From Roseomonas sp. KE2513 (lineage in GTDB: Bacteria > Pseudomonadota > Alphaproteobacteria > Acetobacterales > Acetobacteraceae): DNA of 64,000 nt. Position numbers and translations under genes: made by a program. The stretch is taken from positions 85,209-149,208 of the forward strand of contig NZ_RCVR01000014.1 in the NCBI RefSeq assembly GCF_016107305.1. Reading direction: 5' to 3'. The notes under the pieces were generated by a model. The model saw only the letters and a program-made list of their open reading frames with translations, was not told the DNA's origin and did not search any database. Below, one piece after another: positions 26,284 through 34,643 of this stretch. How positions within the stretch are numbered: position 1 is the first letter of the stretch; each line of letters opens with the position of its first letter.

Positions 26284-28596
26284 TCATGCCGCCAACTTCT
26301 CGAGGAGCAGTCTCAGCCGCGCGGCCAGTTCCTTGGCCGTCATGACCGGTGGGTCGGGAAGGTCGAGTATGCCAGCCTCGATCACGCTGCGAGCGACCTC
26401 CCGGCCGATGCGCTCGGCCATGGCCGGCGAGTCGCCGTGCGCCACTTCAATCGCGGCGATCGACGCCGACAGACCGCGATCTCCGGCAACGATCCGCGCC
26501 GACGAAGCGGGGGCCGGGCTCGCGGCCCTATCGCCGGCTGGGACCACCTTTACCGCCTCCATCATGGGCTGGCTGCTCGTGACGGGCGGCTCTGGCAGGG
26601 CGTCGTTGGCCGGGGCGGGGAGGGACGTCGCGCCGGCAGCGGCGATGGCTGCAGCGATCCGCCCTTCAGTCGTTTCGGCGTTGCTGGTGCGGAAAGCATC
26701 CACCATCGCCCGTAGCACCGGATCTTCCGTGACCGGCAGCCCAGGAGGAACGCGCCCACTCTCCAGCCGAACGACGACGTTCTTCACCAAGCCGCCAGGC
26801 TCCTGCCCGGCCTTGGCAAGGCCGGGGAGGATCAGCGGCCGGTTTCGGCGGATCGGACCATCCGCCTTGACGTCGGCGTGGAACAGCTTGGCGTACACTC
26901 GCCGCCCGCCCAGCATCACGATGGCCTCGCCTTCCAGCAGCTTCTGCAGGTCCGACCACGCCACCCGGTTCACCTTGCGGACCTCGGCCGAGGGACCCTC
27001 GCGGTACTGCCCGGCCTCGCCCGCCACGAAGGAGGTGGCCTGCGTCACTTCGGTCTCACCGGCAGTCTTCTCGATCCACTCCCGGGTGCGGTTGGCGTCC
27101 TGCTGTCGCATGGCGATGGTCAGATTGGCATTGCCGAGCAGCGATGCGGTCTTCTCTCCCAGCCGCGCCCAGATGCCGGATACCTCCTGGAAGCAGAGCC
27201 AGAACATGATGTTCAGGCCGCGCCCCATCGCCAGCATCCGGTCCATGCCGTTGGTGGCGTAATACGCCACCTCGTCGAATACGACGTGGAAGGGTCCCTC
27301 ACCCATGCCCGGCTTGAGCGAGAAGATCTCCTTACTGTCGCCCTCCAGCTTGGCACCGAGGAGCTGGGCCAGCATGCCGCGCAGCGAGGCCACCACGATC
27401 TTGCCCAGCGCGGCCAGGGTGTCGTCGGAGTTCTCCAGCGCCGGGAGGTTCACCACCAGGATGCGGCGGTTCAGCACGACGTCGCGCATGTCGATATCGC
27501 CCGAAAGCACCTTGAAGATGTGCCCGAGCGAGACCGATAGCTGCGAGAACACGCCGGTGAAGTAGAACAGGGCGAAGCCGTGCTGCTTGGACGGCTCCTC
27601 GCCCTTCTGCTTGTTGTAGGGCTGCGAGGTATCATAGCCGGGCAACTCGCCCAGGTAGGCCTTGAGCGGGTAGATGATGTCCTCGGGCATGGTCGGAACC
27701 GAGATCTCGGTGACGCTGCCGCCGATGGCATCGCGCACCATGAAGATGCGGTGCGAGGCCAGCATGTCGATGGAGCGGAGCTCCAGCGAGAAGCGGATCG
27801 TCTCGATGTTGATGGGGATGCCCATCTGATCGCGCATCCACACCAGCACGGGCGTGATGGTGCCGATCAGCGCCACGGCACGGGCGCGGAACACACCGTT
27901 GCTGTCGTCCGACTTCTGCTCGCCCAGCTGCGACACCAGCAGTTCGCGGATGGCGTCGGCGTTGCCCCCGGCGAAGGGATTGAACGTGTTGCTCTGCTTG
28001 ATCCCTGACGCGACAAGGAAGTTCAGCACCAGCACGTCGTCCTCGCGGCCGAAGCGCCGCGCCAGGGCCACCACCTCGCCGTACAGCTTGTTGTCGGCCT
28101 TGCCATCCACCAGCACGAAGCCGGAGCCGTGGGTGAGGGAGTTCGCCAAGAGGCTCAGGATGGCGGTGGTCTTGCCCGCCCCGGTGGTGCCGGGGATGGT
28201 CCCATGCTGCCGGCCATCCTCGTTGGTGATCCAGAGTTCCTGCCCCGTCACCTGGTCGATGCCGAGGAAGATTGAGCCCGCAGCCCGCTGGGGTCTCCGA
28301 TCCACCGGGCTGGGGTAGTTCCAGTCCAGCTGATCCGCACTCCGTGGCAGACGCAGGGGCAGCTTCACCCTCCGCCGCATCACCCAGGCCGCGTAGAGGG
28401 CGGCTGTCGGCAGCAGCAGGTCGATGGCGGCCGGGTAGAAGAAGGACAACCCGGCCGCCGTGGCCAGTACGAGACCCGAAAACTGGCTTCCGAGCAGTTC
28501 GGCGAGGCGGACGGTGAAGGGCCGGACGTCGCGGTAGCCCATGCCGCTGCCGCGCTCGAACTGGTTCTGCGGCCCGGAGATCTCGCGCTGGATCAT
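26284..28596 (-). CDS. dotL: type IVB coupling ATPase DotL/IcmO (IncI TrbC)
   Basis: 770 residues from ATG 28594-28596. The first ~75 residues contain two membrane segments. Walker A is GTTGAGKTT (about 136-144) and Walker B is HVVFDEVA (about 437-444). Long inserted segments typical of DotL/TrbC lie between and after them. The C-terminal ~150 residues are low-complexity and alanine/proline-rich. As the coupling protein it recruits the relaxase-DNA complex to the channel. It is last in the dotM operon, ten bases after a small membrane protein gene. A related fragment of this protein is encoded separately at 30381-30872. Confidence 0.92.
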   Translation of the reverse strand: MIQREISGPQNQFERGSGMGYRDVRPFTVRLAELLGSQFSGLVLATAAGLSFFYPAAIDLLLPTAALYAAWVMRRRVKLPLRLPRSADQLDWNYPSPVDRRPQRAAGSIFLGIDQVTGQELWITNEDGRQHGTIPGTTGAGKTTAILSLLANSLTHGSGFVLVDGKADNKLYGEVVALARRFGREDDVLVLNFLVASGIKQSNTFNPFAGGNADAIRELLVSQLGEQKSDDSNGVFRARAVALIGTITPVLVWMRDQMGIPINIETIRFSLELRSIDMLASHRIFMVRDAIGGSVTEISVPTMPEDIIYPLKAYLGELPGYDTSQPYNKQKGEEPSKQHGFALFYFTGVFSQLSVSLGHIFKVLSGDIDMRDVVLNRRILVVNLPALENSDDTLAALGKIVVASLRGMLAQLLGAKLEGDSKEIFSLKPGMGEGPFHVVFDEVAYYATNGMDRMLAMGRGLNIMFWLCFQEVSGIWARLGEKTASLLGNANLTIAMRQQDANRTREWIEKTAGETEVTQATSFVAGEAGQYREGPSAEVRKVNRVAWSDLQKLLEGEAIVMLGGRRVYAKLFHADVKADGPIRRNRPLILPGLAKAGQEPGGLVKNVVVRLESGRVPPGLPVTEDPVLRAMVDAFRTSNAETTEGRIAAAIAAAGATSLPAPANDALPEPPVTSSQPMMEAVKVVPAGDRAASPAPASSARIVAGDRGLSASIAAIEVAHGDSPAMAERIGREVARSVIEAGILDLPDPPVMTAKELAARLRLLLEKLAA

Positions 28597-28606
28597 CACC
28601 CCGACC

Positions 28607-29089
28607 TCAGCGCTCGAGGCCGAAGGCGTTGCGCGAAGGCGTGCCCGGCGCGCCAGCACCCCCCGAGGCCGGGGCCGGGGAGGGGGGGACGACCCGCGGT
28701 GGCTGTGCCAGCTGCTGCTGCAGCGCCGGAGGCAGTTGCGGCAGTGGCGGTAGCTGCAATTCGACGCCACGCGTGGGCGCGACCTGCAGGGGGGCATCCG
28801 ATGGGGAGGGCACCACCCGCATCGCCGTCGAGGGCGGCGCGCGCAGGCTGGCATCGGCCATGCGGCCGCCGGACGGCGATGCGGTGAGCTGGCCGACGCC
28901 GAACGCCACGATCACGGCCGCCGCGCCCGCCAGCCAGGGAAGCCAGGACCGGCGCGCCTCGCGGTCCGGTGCCTCGCCCAGGTGGACGTGGATGTGCATC
29001 CCATCCGGCCCTGCCGCCCAGGCACCGAAGGGTATCTCACGGGAGTAACCCCGCTCCTCACGGTTTCGCACGTCGCTGCTGGCCATCAT
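28607..29089 (-). CDS. single-pass membrane protein, conjugation operon, unrecognised
   Basis: 160 residues; ATG 29087-29089 overlaps the dotM stop and AAGGAG is upstream. A short cytoplasmic part (about 1-48, with the His-rich HIHVHLGEA) precedes one transmembrane segment (about 49-70). The long Pro/Gln-rich tail (LPPLPQLPPALQQQLAQPP) should lie in the periplasm. It is placed between dotM and dotL. Its function is unknown; a link between coupling complex and channel is possible. A CGTTCGCGCCG box lies 37 bases before its start, inside dotM. Confidence 0.75.
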   Translation of the reverse strand: MMASSDVRNREERGYSREIPFGAWAAGPDGMHIHVHLGEAPDREARRSWLPWLAGAAAVIVAFGVGQLTASPSGGRMADASLRAPPSTAMRVVPSPSDAPLQVAPTRGVELQLPPLPQLPPALQQQLAQPPRVVPPSPAPASGGAGAPGTPSRNAFGLER

Positions 29090-30384
29090 GGCTGCTCCTT
29101 CTGCTCTTCGCGATGCTGCAGGATCGCGGCGCGAACGGCGCGCAGGGCCGCTTCCACCTCTGGCTCGAACAGCGGGCATTTCGCCTGTCGTTCGGCATCC
29201 CAGTGCGCGCGTGCCCCGATGGCTTCGACACGGGGATTCGGATGGGCGTTCTGCCCCGGCCCATGGCCGGGGAAGCCAAGGGAGTGCAGGGCATACCAGA
29301 GGCCCCGATCTACCAGCTTGAGCCCGTTGAACTGCGCCGGCGCCAGGACGCCGCCGTTCAGGCGAGCAGCATTCAGCAGCCCCATCAGCGCGGTGGTCTC
29401 GAAGGCATAGTGGCGGCTGATGGCCTCGGCCGGCTTTGTCATCGTTCCATCCGCGATCAGCGCGTCCGCGGCCGCCAGCACCGAGGGCGGCACCGGCAGT
29501 GGGGCGTCGGGACCGGCCGGCCCGTGGCCCGCATCGGCCGCCAGTGCTTCGGCAAAATCGCCCAGCAGCGACAGGCTCTCCTCGCGGCGACCCGCCAGGT
29601 GCAGGCCGAAGGCCGCGAACATGACCCGCGCTTGCGGACGGGCTGCCGTCGCGCCACGCCAGACCGGACCGAGCTGAGCGGTGAGCCCCTTGCGGACCCG
29701 ATCGGCGTTGTACTCGGACGACGCCTCCTGAAGCTTCCGCCACTTCCGCTTGGGTTTGGCTTCGACCGCTTCCCCAGCCTGTTCCGCCTGAGGGGAAGCC
29801 GGCTGCGTCGAGGGCGCCGGAACCATCGTTGGTTCCATTTCCTTCTGCTCGACTGGCAAGCGCACCAGCCACTCGTGGGGATGAAGGGCAGGATCGGCCG
29901 GACGGGGGGCTCCCGTGGAAAGCGCGACCAGCCGAAGGCCCCGACCGAGGTAGGCCCCGGCCGCGCGGAAGAAGCGCGCCTGTTCCCGCGCCAGCCCGTC
30001 CAGATCGAACCGGCGACGGAAGCGTGCGGGCGGGGCCCACACGAAGCACACCACGGCCAGGGCACCGACCAGGGCCGCGGCCGGGATACGGATGACGGTG
30101 TTGACCCGCCCGCTCATCGCTACGAGTTCGTCGAAGGTGACGGTCTCATAGCGGGCGACGGCTACCATCCTCGACAGGCTCCGGAGCTCGTCCGTCACCA
30201 GCGCCAGCGCCGCCATCTTCCACAGCTGCAGGGTGGCGACCCCCTCCACCACCTCCGCGTGGTGGTAGCTCCACAGCATCCAACCGCCGAAGGCGAGGCC
30301 GACGACGATCACCGCGAGGCTGAGAAAGGTGTAATCGTCGCTCGAGGCCCAGCCCGAGCGACCCGTGCTCTTGCCGGCGCTCAC
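29086..30384 (-). CDS. dotM: type IVB coupling-complex protein DotM/IcmP (IncI TrbA)
   Basis: 432 residues from GTG 30382-30384, which overlaps the upstream stop (GTGA). Two transmembrane segments lie at about 21-40 and 95-115. The C-terminal cytoplasmic domain has the DotM signature DRGLWYALHSLGFPG followed by VEAIGARAHWDAERQAKCPLFEPEV. DotM partners DotL in the coupling complex. Gene order dotM-small protein-dotL resembles IncI trbA-trbB-trbC. The open frame extends upstream but overlaps the DotL-like fragment gene. Confidence 0.88.
   Translation of the reverse strand: MSAGKSTGRSGWASSDDYTFLSLAVIVVGLAFGGWMLWSYHHAEVVEGVATLQLWKMAALALVTDELRSLSRMVAVARYETVTFDELVAMSGRVNTVIRIPAAALVGALAVVCFVWAPPARFRRRFDLDGLAREQARFFRAAGAYLGRGLRLVALSTGAPRPADPALHPHEWLVRLPVEQKEMEPTMVPAPSTQPASPQAEQAGEAVEAKPKRKWRKLQEASSEYNADRVRKGLTAQLGPVWRGATAARPQARVMFAAFGLHLAGRREESLSLLGDFAEALAADAGHGPAGPDAPLPVPPSVLAAADALIADGTMTKPAEAISRHYAFETTALMGLLNAARLNGGVLAPAQFNGLKLVDRGLWYALHSLGFPGHGPGQNAHPNPRVEAIGARAHWDAERQAKCPLFEPEVEAALRAVRAAILQHREEQKEQP
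29127..29137 (-). promoter_or_regulatory. CGTTCGCGYCG box inside dotM
   Basis: Exact 11-base match (minus strand), 37 bases before ATG 29089. It is the only spacing-consistent copy inside coding sequence, where it encodes part of LRAVRAAIL, so it could be coincidental. Confidence 0.35.
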
Positions 30385-30872
30385 GACGGAAGCCCCCTGC
30401 CGAACAAGGAGGGCAGAGCTACGAACAGCACCCTGGCATGCTGCCGGCGAGCCTCGTCGCCGCACTGGCCCTCATACGGCAGGGTGGTATCGTAGCCCGG
30501 CAGGTCCGCCAGATAGGCGTTCAGCGGATAAATCAGGCTCTCGGGCATGGTCGGCACCGGCTGCTCGCGGAACCAGCCTGTGGTCCAGCACGGCAGGAGG
30601 AAGGCGCGCCGGTTGGCGAGGGTAGCGATCGAGCGCAGCTGCAGCGCCAGGCGGACCGCCGCCGCGTCGAGACGCAGTGCTTCTCGGTCCCGCATCCAGG
30701 TCAGCACCGCCGCCGCAGCGCCCAGCAGACGCGTAGCTCGGCCTGTCAGGGGGTCGCAGTCGGACATGGTCTGCCAACGGCCGAGGTTGCGTAGCAGCAG
30801 ATCGCGGACAGCGGTGACATCGCCGCTACGGAGTGACGGCGGTGGATCGGTGAGAGCGGACGGGGGGTGCAT
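30381..30872 (-). CDS. stand-alone paralogue of the DotL internal segment
   Basis: 163 residues. Residues 17-157 align without large gaps to DotL residues about 211-353, the region between Walker A and Walker B. Shared stretches include LTWMRD versus LVWMRD, LQLRSI versus LELRSI, PTMPESLIYPLNAYLADLPGYDT versus PTMPEDIIYPLKAYLGELPGYDT, and RRQH versus SKQH. It has no nucleotide-binding motif. Its stop overlaps dotM's GTG start, so it is translated with dotM. It may be a regulatory or structural subunit mimicking part of DotL, or a remnant of a duplicated coupling gene kept as a functional piece. Confidence 0.8.
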   Translation of the reverse strand: MHPPSALTDPPPSLRSGDVTAVRDLLLRNLGRWQTMSDCDPLTGRATRLLGAAAAVLTWMRDREALRLDAAAVRLALQLRSIATLANRRAFLLPCWTTGWFREQPVPTMPESLIYPLNAYLADLPGYDTTLPYEGQCGDEARRQHARVLFVALPSLFGRGLPS

Positions 30873-30968
30873 CGGGGTGGCTCCAGTGGCAACCCGGCGA
30901 CTATGGCGGTGAGTGGCGCGAACAGGTTGGCGAGATCGAGCCCGGCTCGACGGGGCGCGCGGAAGAGC

Positions 30969-31253
30969 CTAGCGCCGACGCGTCACACGATCGTTGGGCA
31001 CTTCGATACGCTCCACGGCAATGAGGAGCTGGTCGACGGTGATGCGCCCCAGATCCGGTAATTCCAGCACCACCTCGCCTCTCATCCGGCGCGGAGGAAG
31101 GAGAGCCTGCAGCACAGCGGCTGCCGCAGCCTGTCCGTCTTCGACGTAGTGCCGCAACACGGACGGCGTGGTCGGATGCCCATCCTGCTCGGCGAGCGCC
31201 GATGCCGCACAGTCGATCAAACGCCGTGCGAGCGTGGAAAGGTCGTCCGCCAT
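30969..31253 (-). CDS. small hypothetical protein
   Basis: 94 residues from ATG 31251-31253. It is soluble and mostly helical, with an arginine-rich end (NDRVTRRR). Codon use fits the surrounding genes better than the overlapping frames. It lies between the lytic transglycosylase gene and the DotL-fragment gene on the same strand, so it probably belongs to the conjugation operon. No family recognised. Confidence 0.5.
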   Translation of the reverse strand: MADDLSTLARRLIDCAASALAEQDGHPTTPSVLRHYVEDGQAAAAAVLQALLPPRRMRGEVVLELPDLGRITVDQLLIAVERIEVPNDRVTRRR

Positions 31254-31317
31254 GCCAACAGCCTAACGATGTGTCGGCTCCGATGTCTACGAAGCCGGAA
31301 GTATGGTGTCGCTTCAA

Positions 31318-31830
31318 CTATCTTCGCGCTACGACACGATCAGGGGAGAGCACGAGGCGCTGTAGCCGCATGACGTGCTCCAGAACCCTGCGCAAGTACC
31401 GCGTCTTGTAGAACTCGGTGCGTGAATGATACCGGCCTACGCCCTCCCAGAAGTCACCGCCGGCGCCGTCGATCTCGCGTCGCAGGATCCATGCCCCCGC
31501 CTCGACGTTGGCGCAGAAGTTGTTGAGCAACGCCTCGCGTGCCGCGGAGGGCGTCGTGTTCCAGCGCCGGGCAATGGTCGGAAGATGGATCTGGTTGATC
31601 TGCATCGGTCCGATGTCCACCGTGGCGTTGGTGTTCTGGCTTACCCGTCCGATCGAGCCGCCTTCCACCGACAGCAGCACCGCGATCACCCCCGGGGGCA
31701 CCCGGTGCAGGGCCGCTGCGGCCTGGATGCACTCCGTCACGGCCGACACGGTGCCGTCCGAGACTGAAGCCTTGGCGGGTGCTGCGGCCACCGATGCGAT
31801 GGCCAGCACCGCGAGGAGCAGCGTTCTCAT
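31318..31830 (-). CDS. lytic transglycosylase (VirB1-like), conjugation-associated
   Basis: 170 residues with a signal peptide ending near AKA-S (about 22). The SLT fold includes the early catalytic-glutamate region LLSVEGGSIG and the motifs TVDIGPMQIN and NNFCANVEAGAWIL. It locally opens peptidoglycan for assembly of the transfer channel. Its ATG overlaps the upstream stop (ATGA). Confidence 0.87.
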   Translation of the reverse strand: MRTLLLAVLAIASVAAAPAKASVSDGTVSAVTECIQAAAALHRVPPGVIAVLLSVEGGSIGRVSQNTNATVDIGPMQINQIHLPTIARRWNTTPSAAREALLNNFCANVEAGAWILRREIDGAGGDFWEGVGRYHSRTEFYKTRYLRRVLEHVMRLQRLVLSPDRVVARR

Positions 31831-32267
31831 GGCGTTGGCCCTTGCGTCCCACTGGGAGCGACGTCGCGCCCGCCCATGGCGCCCAGCGGTCGCAGCTGCT
31901 GCCAGAGCTTGGCGAAGTCGGTGACCGGCAGGGCGGACGGCGTGCCGGTCCGCTCGATGGCCTCCATGGCCGAGAGCATGACCACGGAGAACGGCTCGCC
32001 ACGGATGCCCTTCACCCGGTAGCCCAGCAACGCGTCGGGATCGTGTTCCTGCTCGATCCCCAGATGCCGGCCTGTTGCCGCCCGCCAGACGACGTTAGCC
32101 GCCGCCAGGAAGTTGGGCATCAGGCCGTCCGGAGCGGCGACCAGTGCGGCGGGCAGCCGGTGATCGAGGCCGGTGGCCTCATCGCGAAGCAGCAGCGGGC
32201 GCCCGTCCCGCTCCACCAGCCGCTGAAGGGTGCGCCCGACCGCACCGAGATCGAGAGAGCCGCTCAC
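31827..32267 (-). CDS. small soluble protein, tentative IcmS-like adaptor
   Basis: 146 residues from GTG 32265-32267, overlapping icmT's stop; its own stop overlaps the transglycosylase start. The stretch from about residue 60 to 115 (GIEQEHDPDALLGYRVKG, then VVMLSAMEAIE) resembles IcmS, where an acidic loop precedes LLGIRV. It also directly follows icmT, as icmS does in Legionella. IcmS is an effector-adaptor chaperone bound by DotL. The match is by eye and weak; it may be an unrelated transfer protein. Confidence 0.5.
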   Translation of the reverse strand: MSGSLDLGAVGRTLQRLVERDGRPLLLRDEATGLDHRLPAALVAAPDGLMPNFLAAANVVWRAATGRHLGIEQEHDPDALLGYRVKGIRGEPFSVVMLSAMEAIERTGTPSALPVTDFAKLWQQLRPLGAMGGRDVAPSGTQGPTP

Positions 32268-32512
32268 GCCAGCCTCCGGCGCTTCCAGGCCGGCACCGCC
32301 GGGCGGAGCCGACCGACGAGCCATCCCCGGACGATGCGGAACAGCGCCGGCAGGGTCAGCCCGAAGAATGAGAGCAGGCCGAAGAACGCGGTGCCGAGCA
32401 GGGCGATGTAGAAGGTCGCCCAGCTCCAGTAGGTGACGAAGCACAGCACCGGCAGGAGCGCGCGCGCATCCAGCATCAGGAAGCGAATGGGCAGGGCGGT
32501 GTTGCGCCACAT
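32264..32512 (-). CDS. icmT: IcmT (IncI TraK) inner-membrane protein
   Basis: 82 residues. It starts MWRNTALPIRFLMLDARALLP, the IcmT pattern, followed by two membrane segments (about 18-58) with the family FFGLLSFFG stretch and a basic tail. Length and position next to DotB match TraJ-TraK. Its ATG overlaps the dotB stop by one base (TGATG). Confidence 0.85.
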   Translation of the reverse strand: MWRNTALPIRFLMLDARALLPVLCFVTYWSWATFYIALLGTAFFGLLSFFGLTLPALFRIVRGWLVGRLRPAVPAWKRRRLA

Positions 32513-33681
32513 CAGCCGATCCTCCTCATCTCACCCTCGGCAACTGCGGGGCTGATCCGGCCCTCCTCCAGCGCGCGGGTGATGGCTTTGCGATAGGACT
32601 GACCCTCGGTTTCCAACGTGGTGCGGATCAGGTCAGGCCAGTCCGATGGCGAGGTCTGCATCAGGCGCCGGCGAAGCGGAGCGTCGAACACCAGGTACTC
32701 GCGCAGCGCGGTGCGCTTGCCATCGGTCGAGAAGACCAGACGCTGATTGATGATGAGCCGCAGCGACTGCGCGATCGAGGTGACGAGGTTGTCGCGTTCG
32801 TCGCCGGGGCACAGCGCCACCATGCGCTGGATCGTCAGCGCCAGATCGTCGGCGTGGATGGTGGTGGTCACCGTGGATCCTGCCATAGCGGCGTTGAGCG
32901 ACGCGGACATCGTCGCGCCGTCACGGCTCTCGCCGACGATGATGTCGGTGGCCTCCCGCCGCCAGCAGCCGCGGATGAAGGCCTCGAAGGTCGGCAAATC
33001 CCGCGGGATCTCCGTCTGCGCGATGGTCGAGGTCGGACCTTGGAGCCCATCGAGCAGGAACTCGATGGGAGCCGCCCCCTCGACGATGTTGTAGTGGCCG
33101 TTCGGGTCCGTCAGCTTGGCGACGGTGAAGCCGCCGATCAGGGTGCTCTTGCCCGAACCGGTGGAGCCGCTGACCACCACGAAGCCGCCCCGCGGGCGGT
33201 AGTTCTCCAGGATCTCCGCCTCCACGAGCTGCGCGTCGAGGCCCGGCGGCATGTCGGGGATGGGGCGGAGCACGAGGTTCGCCCCGCCGCGGCGGCTGGT
33301 GTGGATAGGGGTGGCGTTGACGCGGAAGCGCAACCGCTCCGAGCGGCTGATCGCCACGGCGTAGGACACGTCGAAGTCCGATCCGCCCTGCAGGCGTGCG
33401 GTGCCGTCGGCGCCGTAGAGGTGGTTGGTGACCACGGACACCTCCACCTCGCTCAGTGCCCTGGTTGTGGCCTTGCGATTGCGGCCGTGGACCATGATCC
33501 AGACCGGGTGACCAGTCTGGAAGGAGATGCGCGATGCGCCCTGGCGGTGAGCCCAGATGAGCAGGGAGTCCAGGCCAGGCGCGGACTTGCGGGGATCCTC
33601 GACCCAGCGAAGCCCTTCCTCGGGCCAGCCCTCCGCGGCCGCCTCGACGTCGCTGCGGCGCGGTTCCAGCACGGCGCTCAT
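32512..33681 (-). CDS. dotB: type IVB secretion ATPase DotB (IncI TraJ)
   Basis: 389 residues of the PilT/VirB11 family. Walker A is GSTGSGKST (172-180, K178), the Asp box region is near FDVSYAVAISRSERLRFRV, and Walker B/His box lies around DIIVGESRDGATMSASLNAAMAGSTVTTTIHAD. It powers assembly or substrate transfer from the cytoplasmic face. Its start overlaps the dotC stop (ATGA), continuing the DotD-DotC-DotB-IcmT order seen in IncI traH-traI-traJ-traK. Confidence 0.93.
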   Translation of the reverse strand: MSAVLEPRRSDVEAAAEGWPEEGLRWVEDPRKSAPGLDSLLIWAHRQGASRISFQTGHPVWIMVHGRNRKATTRALSEVEVSVVTNHLYGADGTARLQGGSDFDVSYAVAISRSERLRFRVNATPIHTSRRGGANLVLRPIPDMPPGLDAQLVEAEILENYRPRGGFVVVSGSTGSGKSTLIGGFTVAKLTDPNGHYNIVEGAAPIEFLLDGLQGPTSTIAQTEIPRDLPTFEAFIRGCWRREATDIIVGESRDGATMSASLNAAMAGSTVTTTIHADDLALTIQRMVALCPGDERDNLVTSIAQSLRLIINQRLVFSTDGKRTALREYLVFDAPLRRRLMQTSPSDWPDLIRTTLETEGQSYRKAITRALEEGRISPAVAEGEMRRIG

Positions 33682-34643
33682 CGGCAGCCCGCCCCTGGCT
33701 GCCAGCGGCGTGGGTTGCGCTGCAGCCCCGGCTGGTCGGTGATCCGCACCGTGCGGTCGCCGATCGCCAGACGCGAGCGGCCACCATCGGCGGCACTGCT
33801 CTCGAAGGCGATCCGCGGCTCCTCCACCAGCCCGGCGCGCAGCAGCACCCGGAACCGAGCCATGCCGATCAGGTCACGCTGCAGGCGGCCGAGGTCGGAC
33901 AGGAAGATGTTGACGGCCTGCTTCTCGCCCTGTGCCCAGCCTTCGGCCACCCAGCGATCCCAGTAGCGCACCTCCTGGCGGGTTCGTGGCAGGGCGGCGT
34001 CGGCTGGCCGCGCCGGGGTGCCCCAGGACCGCACGAGGTAGGAGCGCCAATCCGGCGGGGCCGAGGTCAGCTGCGCCTCGCGCGTGATCTCGAAGATGCA
34101 CGAGGTTTCCCGCGCCACCTGCCCGTTCTCGCCCAGCGCGAAGGCCATCTGTGCCTCCGACACGATCGGCGGGCGCATCAGCGTCTGGCCCCCGCCGACC
34201 GAGAGCACCAGGGGGCGGAAGTCGTAGGTGGCGGTGAGCTGGGCCTCGTAGCGGCGCAGCATCTCGTTGATGGCGAAGGAGCGCGCCGCGAGGCCGCCCT
34301 GGGCGCCGTAGATGGTGGCGGCCTGCCGCAGCACCTCGGCACGTCCGGTCTCGAGGCCGTCGCCCACCTGGTCGCCAGGACGGGCCGCCTGCAGCGCCTC
34401 CAGCGAGGGCGGTGCCTCGACGCCTTCGACCACGGGCAGGGTACTGGCGCCGGTGATGGGCTGGTTGACCTGGTCCGCCAGGGTTCGCGAGGCGGCCTCG
34501 TACTGCGCCTGTCCCGGCAGGGGCGGGCTCGCGAGGAAGCTGACCGAGCCATCGGCGCGGGCGGCCGGAGCGAGGGCGAGGGTGGCGAGCGCAGTCGCGG
34601 CCAGCAGGATGGGCCGCAGGCCGGAGCGGCGGAGCTCAAACAT
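33678..34643 (-). CDS. dotC: type IVB outer-membrane complex protein DotC (IncI TraI)
   Basis: 321 residues from ATG 34641-34643, overlapping the end of dotD by eight bases. A signal peptide ends near ARA-D (about 30). The DotC domain is recognisable by RSFAINEMLRRYEAQLTATYDFRPLVL and WDRWVAEGWAQGEKQA. No clear lipobox cysteine is seen, unlike Legionella DotC. DotC works with DotD to place DotH in the outer membrane. Confidence 0.88.
   Translation of the reverse strand: MFELRRSGLRPILLAATALATLALAPAARADGSVSFLASPPLPGQAQYEAASRTLADQVNQPITGASTLPVVEGVEAPPSLEALQAARPGDQVGDGLETGRAEVLRQAATIYGAQGGLAARSFAINEMLRRYEAQLTATYDFRPLVLSVGGGQTLMRPPIVSEAQMAFALGENGQVARETSCIFEITREAQLTSAPPDWRSYLVRSWGTPARPADAALPRTRQEVRYWDRWVAEGWAQGEKQAVNIFLSDLGRLQRDLIGMARFRVLLRAGLVEEPRIAFESSAADGGRSRLAIGDRTVRITDQPGLQRNPRRWQPGAGCR

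Noticed and set aside
30901..31317. 138-codon minus-strand frame near the DotL-fragment gene
   Set aside because: Overlaps the more plausible 94-residue gene and is Arg/Ser/Gly/His-rich with no recognisable pattern.
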